Positions 1-5,379 of a stretch of 5,379 nt of DNA are shown here, one piece after another (positions within the stretch are counted from its first letter, which is position 1; every line of letters begins with the position of its first letter). Position numbers and translations under genes: made by a program. Under the pieces are notes generated by a model. That model was not told the DNA's origin. It did no database searches and worked only from the letters and a program-made list of their open reading frames with translations. Where the stretch lies: NCBI GenBank assembly GCA_044340025.1, contig JBIIUJ010000159.1:1-5379 (forward strand), read 5' to 3'. Origin of the DNA: JBIIUJ01 sp044340025 (GTDB taxonomy: Bacteria; Pseudomonadota; Alphaproteobacteria; Caulobacterales; Aquidulcibacteraceae).

Positions 1-1386
1 TATGCTGTGGATCCGCGTTTTGCCGGCGCCATGATCGCCACCGCCGCCGCCGAGCCCACCGGCGCGCTGGCGAGCTTTTCCAACAGGGCGGGGCTTGCAG
101 CGCAAGGCGTGCTGACGGCGCCGGGGGGCGACATCATCACCGCATGCGACGGCGTCACATGCTGGCGCGTGAGCGGAACCTCGTTCGCTGCGCCGCATGT
201 TGCGGGCGCGGCCGCTCTGCTGCTGCAGGCCTTTCCCAATCTGACCGGCCGCCAGACGGTGGATATCCTGCTGCGTTCGGCCCGGGACGCCGGCGAGCCT
301 GGCGCCGATGCGGTGTTCGGGCGCGGCTATCTCGATCTGGCGCGGGCGTTCTCCCCGATCGGCGGCCTGACCGCCCAGACGGCGGCGGCCCCCATCACCG
401 TATCGATGGGCGCAGGCATTGCGGGCGCAGCCTTTGGCGACGCCTTCTCCGCCGATGTCTGGCGAATGACGGCGCTTGATGCTTACGAGCGCCCGTTTGA
501 CGTGGATGGCCGCGGGGTGATCCTGCCGGCGGCGCGCGCGGGTCTTTCAGACACGCTGACCGGGCGGCGCGACGCGCCGGCTCCGATCCGTGCGGAGGCT
601 CAGATCGCGCCGGGATTGTCTCTCGGGTTTCGCCAGGGCGTGAGCCTTCCCGCGATGGAAGCAGCCGGTCCCGCGCGCCCGCCCGGCGACCTTCTAAGCC
701 TTGTGGAAGGCGGCCGCGCCGTCACAGCCGGGCTGGACTTCGGAGCCGTGCAGATCAGCGCCTTTTCGACGGCCCGAACCCAGCGCGGCGCGCGCAGCCA
801 GGCCGATGCCGTAGCGCTTTCAGCAGGCGCGCAGCACTGGCGGGGAAGCCTTGGCTTCGCACGGCTGGAAGAGGAAGCCGGCTTGCTCGGCGGCCGCTGG
901 GATATCCGCTTTGCTCAGCCGCCAGCCTCCGAAAGCCGGGCGCTCACGCTTGCGCTGGCCGCCCGCCCGCGCCCGGACCTGGAGCTGACGCTGACCGCCC
1001 AGCAAGCCCGGCTGACCCAGACCAATCTCGGCGGCGCTCTTTCAGTGGCCGAGCCCACCACTGCGTCGGCCTTCGCGATCGGCGGTTTGTGGCGCACAGA
1101 CGCCGGGGATTGGCAGCTCACCCTCGAACAGCCCCTCAGGGTGGAGAGCGGCGCGTTCGCCCTTTCTCTGCCGGAACCCGGCGGCGGCTATGGCGCCATC
1201 CTCACCCTGCGTCGCTTCTCGGCGGCTCCAACCGGACGCGAAATCGGCTTGCGCGCCGCATGGAGCGCGGGCGTCGCCCCGAACGCAGAAGTCCGGCTCG
1301 AAGGCCGGGCGATCGCCGAGCCGGACCACCAGCGTAAAGCGGATCTGGCGGGCGAGCTTGTGCTGCGCGGGGCGGCCCGGTTCTAG
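1..1386 (+). CDS. S8 (subtilisin-like) serine protease, probable autotransporter; 5' end outside window
   Basis: The reading frame is open from base 1 (Tyr-Ala-Val...) to the TAG at 1384-1386, giving 460 visible residues; the GTG at 7 is internal, because the domain's Asp and His catalytic parts must lie upstream of the window. Visible residues 25-75 are the end of a peptidase S8 domain: a 'SFSNRAG' segment, 'APGGDI', then 'GTSFAAPHVAG' with the catalytic Ser encoded at 181-183. The 'GRGYLDLARA' stretch closes the domain near residue 115. The remaining ~340 residues are rich in alternating hydrophobic/polar stretches, include 'LDAYERPFDVDGRG' like the linker seen in S8 autotransporters, and end in Arg-Phe, the usual C-terminus of outer-membrane beta-barrels. 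I infer export to the cell surface, with the barrel anchoring or releasing the protease; the substrate is unknown. Two Cys (codons 145-147 and 160-162) lie just before the active Ser and could form a disulfide. S8 assignment is firm; the autotransporter assignment is likely but based on pattern only. Confidence 0.88.
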   Translation, partial: YAVDPRFAGAMIATAAAEPTGALASFSNRAGLAAQGVLTAPGGDIITACDGVTCWRVSGTSFAAPHVAGAAALLLQAFPNLTGRQTVDILLRSARDAGEPGADAVFGRGYLDLARAFSPIGGLTAQTAAAPITVSMGAGIAGAAFGDAFSADVWRMTALDAYERPFDVDGRGVILPAARAGLSDTLTGRRDAPAPIRAEAQIAPGLSLGFRQGVSLPAMEAAGPARPPGDLLSLVEGGRAVTAGLDFGAVQISAFSTARTQRGARSQADAVALSAGAQHWRGSLGFARLEEEAGLLGGRWDIRFAQPPASESRALTLALAARPRPDLELTLTAQQARLTQTNLGGALSVAEPTTASAFAIGGLWRTDAGDWQLTLEQPLRVESGAFALSLPEPGGGYGAILTLRRFSAAPTGREIGLRAAWSAGVAPNAEVRLEGRAIAEPDHQRKADLAGELVLRGAARF

Positions 1387-1402
1387 CGGCTGGCGTGCTG
1401 GC

Positions 1403-1753
1403 TCAGCCCGGCCGGACAGCCCGCAACAGCTTGCGCTCGAGCACATCCAGCACCTGGCGCAATTCGTGGCCGCGCTTGAGCGTCTGGCCGCCCATGCCGA
1501 TCAGCGCCCATGCGCCTTGCCGGCGGGCCAGCGCAGGCCGTTTCTCGATCCGGTAGAGGGGCTGTTCGCTGGTGCGGCGATACATGGAGAAGGCGGCCGC
1601 ATCCGCTCCGTCATCAAGGGCGTAGTCGCGCAGCTCGCCGGCCGCGACGAGGCGCCCGTAAACGCCGAGGATCACATCGAGTTCGCGCCGATCGAACCGC
1701 ACCTTGGCTTGCGGTCGGGGCGCGGAGCCTATCCAGGCGATGTCTGCCGTCAT
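1403..1753 (-). CDS. DUF2794 family protein
   Basis: This 116-residue protein of unknown function matches the DUF2794 family, which I know as a conserved single-domain protein of Alphaproteobacteria of about this length. Family-like segments are 'VRFDRRELDVILGVYGR' (residues 18-34), 'LYRIEKRP' (66-73), 'LARRQG' (75-80) and 'LKRGHELRQVL' (92-102). It is Arg/Lys-rich and has no signal peptide or membrane segment, so it is probably cytoplasmic. The ATG at 1751-1753 was chosen because it places the conserved domain 17 residues in. The frame stays open far upstream (to 2764), but that extension runs antisense through the CpeT-like gene and has no family resemblance. An alternative ATG at 1796-1798 adds 15 residues. 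Neither start has a clear Shine-Dalgarno sequence. It converges with the protease gene, with 16 bases between the stop codons, and diverges from the CpeT-like gene. No function should be assigned. Confidence 0.87.
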   Translation of the reverse strand: MTADIAWIGSAPRPQAKVRFDRRELDVILGVYGRLVAAGELRDYALDDGADAAAFSMYRRTSEQPLYRIEKRPALARRQGAWALIGMGGQTLKRGHELRQVLDVLERKLLRAVRPG

Positions 1754-1821
1754 CCAACGAAGGGTGGAGCCAAGTCGCGCTCGCTGTCCAGCCCCCATCG
1801 CGCGGGACTTGTCATCGGGGC

Positions 1822-1833
1822 GGCGCACGCGCC
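1822..1833. repeat. short GC-rich palindrome in divergent intergenic region
   Basis: The bases GGCGC-AC-GCGCC form two 5-base arms around a 2-base centre, about 29 bases before the CpeT-like start codon. It could be an operator, or a chance product of high GC content; no regulator family is suggested by its sequence. Confidence 0.25.
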
Positions 1834-1847
1834 ACCATGCGCGAAAC

Positions 1848-1852
1848 GAGGA
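1848..1852 (+). promoter_or_regulatory. ribosome binding site for CpeT-like gene
   Basis: GAGGA lies about 9 bases before the ATG at 1862, a normal Shine-Dalgarno distance. It supports this start over any upstream start in the same open frame, which extends back to 1190, and the start also coincides with the beginning of a good signal peptide. Confidence 0.6.
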
Positions 1853-1861
1853 AAACCCATC

Positions 1862-2500
1862 ATGGTTCGCTCCGCAGTGTTTGCGCTGACCCTTGCCCTT
1901 TCCCCTGTCGCCGCTTCGGCGAGCGATCTCGCCAGCGCCACGCGCGACGCCGCCGATCTGGCCCAGTGGCTCGACGGGCGCTGGAGCTCTGCGGCTCAGG
2001 CTGCGCGCGACAGCGTCTATCAGGACATCCAGACCAGCAACGTCCGGCTCTGGGCTCAGGATAAGGCCCAGATTCACCACTGGCTTTATGGCGAAAGCGC
2101 ACGCCTGCCCGATGCGTCCAAGCCCTATCGGCAAAATGTGTTCCAGCTGGTTCCGCAGGAGAGCGGCGTGGTGCATTCCTATCAATACCGGCTGCGCGAT
2201 CCGGCCAAGGCGGCCGGCTTTGCGGCGCGCGGTGAAGAGCCGCCGATCACGATGGAGGATCTGATCCCGCTGCCGAATTGCACGCTCATCCTGCGCCGGG
2301 TCGCTCCGGATCGGTTTGAAGGCGCCATGCGCCAGCAGGATTGCCGCAACACGTTCCGGGGCGCGGACTATCTGGACGCATCCACCCGCATCACGGCGAC
2401 AACGCTCTACACCTGGGATCGCGGCATGACCTTCGGCGGCAAGCAGGTCTGGGGACCGCCCCAGGGCGGCTATGAGTTCGAGAAGGCGCCTGTCCAATGA
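1862..2500 (+). CDS. exported CpcT/CpeT-family (DUF1001) protein
   Basis: The 212-residue protein has a Sec-type signal peptide: Met-Val-Arg, a hydrophobic core to residue 18, and a likely cut after Ala-Ser-Ala (residue 20). The mature part follows the CpcT/CpeT pattern: 'LDGRWSSAAQA' (37-47), 'HWLYGES' (73-79), 'KPYRQNVFQL' (87-96), a Cys pair at 140 and 161, 'TWDRG' (184-188) and 'KQVWGPPQGGYEF' (194-206). In cyanobacteria these proteins attach phycobilins to Cys residues of phycobiliproteins, and the fold is a small beta-barrel calyx. Here the signal peptide puts the protein in the periplasm or outer envelope, and the window holds no phycobiliprotein or bilin genes, so lyase activity should not be assumed. 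It more likely binds a small hydrophobic ligand or has another envelope role (inference). The two Cys could form a disulfide after export. Start choice is supported by the signal peptide and the Shine-Dalgarno sequence. The next gene follows 94 bases downstream on the same strand. Family call is strong; function unknown. Confidence 0.85.
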   Translation: MVRSAVFALTLALSPVAASASDLASATRDAADLAQWLDGRWSSAAQAARDSVYQDIQTSNVRLWAQDKAQIHHWLYGESARLPDASKPYRQNVFQLVPQESGVVHSYQYRLRDPAKAAGFAARGEEPPITMEDLIPLPNCTLILRRVAPDRFEGAMRQQDCRNTFRGADYLDASTRITATTLYTWDRGMTFGGKQVWGPPQGGYEFEKAPVQ

Positions 2501-2583
2501 GGTGCAGCGCACGCCGGCCCAACGCCGTTCATGCGAAGCAGCGCGGGCGCAACGGGCCCTGCAGGCGGAACCCGGCTCGCAAT

Positions 2584-2590
2584 GGGGGGA
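2584..2590 (+). promoter_or_regulatory. possible ribosome binding site for the small exported protein
   Basis: GGGGGGA lies 4 bases before the ATG at 2595. The spacing is a little short, but this purine-rich run helps choose this start over the in-frame ATG at 2472 and GTG at 2502, both of which would bury the export signal inside the protein. Confidence 0.4.
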
Positions 2591-2594
2591 TGGC

Positions 2595-3029
2595 ATGAGG
2601 CGGGGAGGTCTTGACAGGCGGTCGGCGCTTGGCTTCGGGGCAGGAGCCTGGGCCAGTGCAGGACCGGCTATCGCCGCCTCGACGACGACACGCGCGACGG
2701 GCCTGACCTTCCTGCAGTCGCTCGATCCAAACCCGGATGACCTTTGCGCCTTCCTCGCCGCCAACTGGCTCGCGATGGATGAGATCGCCAGGCTCCAGGG
2801 TCTCCTGACAAACTATAGTCTGCATGTCGTCGCGCAGAGCGGGGCTGACTGGAATGTCCTTGTGCAGGTTGGCTATCCTGATCCCGCTGGGTATGCAGCC
2901 ATCGCCGACCGGTTCGAGGTCATTCGGCGGGCTCATGTGGTCCAGCCCATTGGCGGCAGGATGCTGCGCGATCTCGGTCGGATCGTGAGAAGCGTGCAGA
3001 CGCGCCCGGTTGCGCAAAGCCCAGCCTGA
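2595..3029 (+). CDS. uncharacterised small protein with Tat-like signal peptide
   Basis: This 144-residue protein begins with a twin-arginine-like export signal: 'DRRSALG' at 7-13, a weakly hydrophobic Ala/Gly stretch, and a probable cleavage site after Ala-Ile-Ala (residue 27). The mature part has 'FLAANWLAMDEIARLQGLL' (53-71), a strand-like 'WNVLVQVGYPD' (86-96) and an 'IRRAHVV...LRDLGRIV' tail (110-131). The order strand, helix, strand, helix, with a Trp-Met-Asp helix after the first strand, suggests a ferredoxin-like or dimeric alpha/beta-barrel fold; I recall similar unnamed alphaproteobacterial proteins but cannot name a family. The start at 2595 is preferred because it places the Arg-Arg motif near the N-terminus. 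The frame is open back to ATG 2472, which would overlap the CpeT-like gene by 29 bases and add a charged, Arg-rich leader. It is probably cotranscribed with the CpeT-like gene 94 bases upstream, and that gap shows no other feature. It converges with ftsK. The motif lacks a strong Phe-Leu-Lys continuation, so Sec or no export remains possible. Confidence 0.72.
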   Translation: MRRGGLDRRSALGFGAGAWASAGPAIAASTTTRATGLTFLQSLDPNPDDLCAFLAANWLAMDEIARLQGLLTNYSLHVVAQSGADWNVLVQVGYPDPAGYAAIADRFEVIRRAHVVQPIGGRMLRDLGRIVRSVQTRPVAQSPA

Positions 3030-3051
3030 GGACGCGACTACGCGGGCTTTG
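3015..3051. terminator. inverted repeat at convergent gene ends, possible bidirectional terminator
   Basis: CAAAGCCC (3015-3022) and GGGCTTTG (3044-3051) are perfect 8-base inverted arms around a 21-base loop. The loop can fold further through CGCG-ACTA-CGCG (3033-3044), although that competes for one base of the outer stem. The arms give a run of only three T on each strand, so this is a weak intrinsic terminator at best. Its place, overlapping the end of the small plus-strand gene and facing the end of ftsK, fits a shared stop for both transcripts. Confidence 0.3.
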
Positions 3052-3092
3052 GCGTCACTCTTCGCTCACATGGCGCCCTTCCAGCATGCACC

Positions 3093-5379
3093 TTATTCGC
3101 CAATCAGGATCTCGCGCTTGCCGGCATGGTTCGGCGGGCTGATGAGGCCGTCGTTTTCCATCCGCTCCACGAGGCTGGCGGCGCGGTTGTAGCCGACCTG
3201 CAACCGCCGCTGAAGGTAGGAGGTGGAGACCTTCTTGTCGCGCTTCACGATCTGGATGGCGCGGGCATTGTGATCATCGCCCTCGTCTTCGAGGCCAAGG
3301 TCGCCCATCTCGTCGTCGTCGCCATCCGGATCGACCGTGATCTCGTCCAGATAGGCCGGCGCGCCCTGGCCCTTCAGGAAGTCGACGACGCGCTCCACCT
3401 CCTGATCGCTCACAAAGGGGCCGTGGAGGCGCCGGATGCGCCCGCCGCCCGCCATGAACAGAAGGTCGCCCTGGCCGAGGAGCTGCTCGGCGCCCTGCTC
3501 GCCCAGGATGGTTCGGCTGTCGATCTTGGAGGTCACCTGATAGCTGATCCGGGTCGGGAAGTTCGCCTTGATCGTGCCGGTGATGACGTCGACCGAGGGG
3601 CGCTGCGTGGCCATCATCAGATGGATGCCCGCCGCGCGAGCCATCTGGGCGAGGCGTTGGACCGCGCCTTCGATGTCCTTGCCCGCCACCAGCATCAGGT
3701 CGGCCATCTCGTCGATCACCACCACGATGAAGGGCATGGGCTCGGGCGTCAGGATTTCGGTCTCGTAGATCGGCTTCGAGGTCTCGTGGTCCCAGCCGGT
3801 CTGGACCGTGCGCTGGATCCGCTCGCCTGTGCGGGCGGCCTCGCGCACGCGCTCGTTGAAGCCGGCGATGTTGCGCACGCCCAGCTTGCTCATCAGCTGA
3901 TAGCGGCTCTCCATTTCCCGGACAGTCCATTTCAGGGCCGCGACCGCCTTTTTCGGATCGGTCACCACCGGCGCCAGAAGATGCGGGATGCCCTGATAGA
4001 CCGAAAGCTCCAGCATTTTCGGGTCGATCATGATGAAGCGGCAGGTCTCCGGCGGCAGGCGATAGAGCAGGGAGAGGATCATCGCATTGATCCCCACCGA
4101 CTTGCCCGAGCCCGTGGTGCCGGCGATCAGGAGGTGCGGCATCTTGGAGAGATCGGCCACATAGGCCTCTCCCCCGATCGTCTCGCCCAGCGCGAGCGGC
4201 AGATCGGTGCGGGACGCCTCGAACTCGTGGCTGGCCAGCAGATCGCGGAAATAGACCGTCTCGCGCTTGGCGTTCGGCAACTCGATGCCGATGGCGTTGC
4301 GTCCCGGCACCACCGCCACACGGCAGGCCACCGCGCTCATGGAGCGGGCGATATCGTCGGCCAGGCCGATCACGCGCGCGGTCTTCACGCCCGGCGCCGG
4401 CTCCAGCTCATAGAGCGTCACGACAGGGCCGGGCCGGATCTGGATGATCTCGCCCTTCACGCCGAAGTCGTTGAGCACCGAAACGAGCAGTCGCGCATTC
4501 TGCTTCAGGGCGGCTTCGTCGTGATGGCTGATGCGCGCCTTGGGCTTGGCGAGGAGATCAAGGCGCGGCAGCTCGAAGGCGCTCGCGTCCGCCAGCGGCA
4601 GGCCCTGCTGCGCCTCGCGGGCTGCGCGCGCGCTTTCCTTGCGCGGCTTGGGGGGAGCCACGGCCACAGGGAAGTCTTCCTCCCGGTCGGCGGGCGCAAA
4701 CCGCACGACGGGCTCGCTCGCCTCGGCGTCGGCCGCCTGCATCAGCGGGCGAAGGTTATAGCGATCCGCGGCCGGGTCTGCCCGGCGCACCACGGTCGGC
4801 CCGCCGGTTCCGCGCAGAGCGTCGTAGCGGACCCGCAGCCCGGCCCACAGGCCGCCGGCGGCGTCCAGCGCAACAGTGATGTCGCGTGGGCGCAGATTGA
4901 ACGCCACAGCAAAGAAGACAACGCACAACGCGCCCCAGATCACGCCGGCGATCACGCTTGGCGCCGGCAGGCCGACAGCGGCGATCGGTGCGCGCAGCAG
5001 CCATAGAACGGCGTCGCCAAGCAGGCCGCCAAGGCCGGTCGCCATGGGCCAGCGCTCCGGCATCGGCAAAGCGGCGGCCATGGCCGCCAGGGCCAGAACG
5101 CCAAACCCGCCCGCCCAGAGCCGCAGGCGCATATGCCCCTGCGGGCTTGGCCCCTTCAGCAGCAGGCTGGCCGACAGGGCGCACAGACCCACCGCGATCG
5201 GGGCTGCCGCCCAGCCGATCAGCTGCAACAAGAGATCGGCCAGCGCCGCGCCGGGCGCGCCCAGCCAGTTGCGGACATCCCCGCCCGCCGCCACGTTCAG
5301 GCTGGGATCGGTGGGGGCATAGGAAAGCAGGGCGAGCGTCATCGCGGCGCCCAGAGCGCCCAGCGCCATGAGCGCTGCA
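3093..5379 (-). CDS. ftsK: DNA translocase FtsK; N-terminus runs off the right edge
   Basis: FtsK is a membrane-anchored, hexameric ATP-driven DNA pump at the division septum; it clears and aligns the terminus so that XerCD can resolve chromosome dimers at dif. Numbering from the ATG at 5367-5369, 758 residues are seen. Residues 1-160 hold about four hydrophobic segments (near 2-17, 43-71, 84-102 and 138-158). Residues 160-280 form a short Pro/Ala/charged linker. The alpha and beta motor domains follow, with Walker A 'GTTGSGKS' (417-424, Lys codon 4101-4103), Walker B 'VVVIDEMADLM' (549-559, Asp codon 3711-3713) and 'ATQRPS' (587-592). An acidic stretch (680-699) leads to the C-terminal gamma winged helix, 'STSYLQRRLQVGYNRAASL' (715-733), which in the family reads polar DNA motifs and contacts XerD. 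The frame stays open past 5369 to the window edge with no stop, and the first hydrophobic segment starts immediately at this Met, so the true start is probably upstream and some residues are missing. All key motor residues are intact. It converges with the small exported-protein gene, 63 bases away. Confidence 0.97.
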   Translation of the reverse strand, partial: AALMALGALGAAMTLALLSYAPTDPSLNVAAGGDVRNWLGAPGAALADLLLQLIGWAAAPIAVGLCALSASLLLKGPSPQGHMRLRLWAGGFGVLALAAMAAALPMPERWPMATGLGGLLGDAVLWLLRAPIAAVGLPAPSVIAGVIWGALCVVFFAVAFNLRPRDITVALDAAGGLWAGLRVRYDALRGTGGPTVVRRADPAADRYNLRPLMQAADAEASEPVVRFAPADREEDFPVAVAPPKPRKESARAAREAQQGLPLADASAFELPRLDLLAKPKARISHHDEAALKQNARLLVSVLNDFGVKGEIIQIRPGPVVTLYELEPAPGVKTARVIGLADDIARSMSAVACRVAVVPGRNAIGIELPNAKRETVYFRDLLASHEFEASRTDLPLALGETIGGEAYVADLSKMPHLLIAGTTGSGKSVGINAMILSLLYRLPPETCRFIMIDPKMLELSVYQGIPHLLAPVVTDPKKAVAALKWTVREMESRYQLMSKLGVRNIAGFNERVREAARTGERIQRTVQTGWDHETSKPIYETEILTPEPMPFIVVVIDEMADLMLVAGKDIEGAVQRLAQMARAAGIHLMMATQRPSVDVITGTIKANFPTRISYQVTSKIDSRTILGEQGAEQLLGQGDLLFMAGGGRIRRLHGPFVSDQEVERVVDFLKGQGAPAYLDEITVDPDGDDDEMGDLGLEDEGDDHNARAIQIVKRDKKVSTSYLQRRLQVGYNRAASLVERMENDGLISPPNHAGKREILIGE

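Larger units (their letters stand above)
1754..1861. promoter_or_regulatory. divergent intergenic region between DUF2794 and CpeT-like genes
   Basis: These 108 bases separate two divergently read genes and so must hold both promoters if each gene is transcribed on its own. I found no good -35/-10 pair in either direction; TTGTCA at 1810-1815 is the nearest -35-like hexamer on the plus strand, but it has no matching -10 box. The region is GC-rich and contains a short palindrome listed separately. The regulatory call rests on gene arrangement, not on a recognised motif. Confidence 0.4.

Noticed and set aside
1388..1408. GGCTG...CAGCC inverted arms between the protease and DUF2794 stops, considered as a terminator.
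   Set aside because: Only 5 base pairs around an 11-base loop with no T run on either strand; expected by chance at this GC content.
1190..1861. The upstream extension of the CpeT-like frame back to 1190.
   Set aside because: It crosses the protease 3' end and the antisense of DUF2794, is compositionally biased, and would hide the signal peptide in the middle of the protein.
2472..2594. A longer form of the small exported protein starting at ATG 2472 or GTG 2502.
   Set aside because: The added residues are Arg/Gln/Ala-rich with no pattern, and the twin-arginine-like signal fits a start at 2595. Kept only as an alternative.
1754..2764. The long upstream extension of the DUF2794 frame (453 codons in all) on the minus strand.
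   Set aside because: The extension lies antisense to the CpeT-like gene, which has a signal peptide, a ribosome binding site and family motifs. The extra residues show no domain, and DUF2794 proteins are usually about the length of the short form.
2529..3017. A 162-codon open frame on the minus strand opposite the small exported-protein gene.
   Set aside because: No domain or plausible start context; it is the antisense shadow of a gene with a better-supported product.
3126..5006. A 626-codon open frame on the plus strand, opposite ftsK.
   Set aside because: Its product is rich in His, Arg, Asp and Gly with no recognisable domain, as expected from reading the antisense of a GC-rich gene. 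The minus-strand FtsK has all family motifs over the same bases.

Overview
The window reads as ordinary chromosomal sequence from a GC-rich alphaproteobacterium (roughly two-thirds G+C by eye). Three things point there. The DUF2794 protein belongs to a family I know only from Alphaproteobacteria. The FtsK motor carries the extended segment before Walker B and the winged-helix sequence typical of alphaproteobacterial FtsK. GANTC sites, the target of the CcrM methylase, are almost absent. A stalked or Caulobacter-like marine lineage (Maricaulales/Hyphomonadaceae or Caulobacterales) is plausible, but this is inference and not shown by the sequence.

Layout from left to right: (1) 1-1386, plus strand: the 3' part of a subtilisin-like (S8) serine protease with a long beta-rich C-terminal region ending in Phe, as in autotransporters. 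(2) 1403-1753, minus strand: a complete small DUF2794 protein, convergent with the protease and only 16 bases from it. (3) 1754-1861: a divergent intergenic region with a short GC-rich palindrome and a ribosome binding site for the next gene. (4) 1862-2500, plus strand: a secreted CpcT/CpeT-family protein. (5) 2595-3029, plus strand: a small uncharacterised protein with a twin-arginine-like export signal, probably in the same transcription unit as the CpeT-like gene. (6) 3030-3092: a convergent gap whose left edge overlaps an inverted repeat. (7) 3093 to the right edge, minus strand: ftsK, nearly complete, with its N-terminus running off the window.

FtsK is a housekeeping cell-division and chromosome-segregation protein, and DUF2794 is a conserved gene of unknown role. 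The protease, the CpeT-like protein and the small Tat-type protein are all predicted to be exported, but nothing in the sequence shows that they act together. I see no RNA genes, insertion sequences, CRISPR arrays or phage genes. I found no convincing new biological system. The most interesting item is the exported CpeT-like protein, in a window with no phycobiliprotein or bilin genes, followed by an unnamed exported neighbour.
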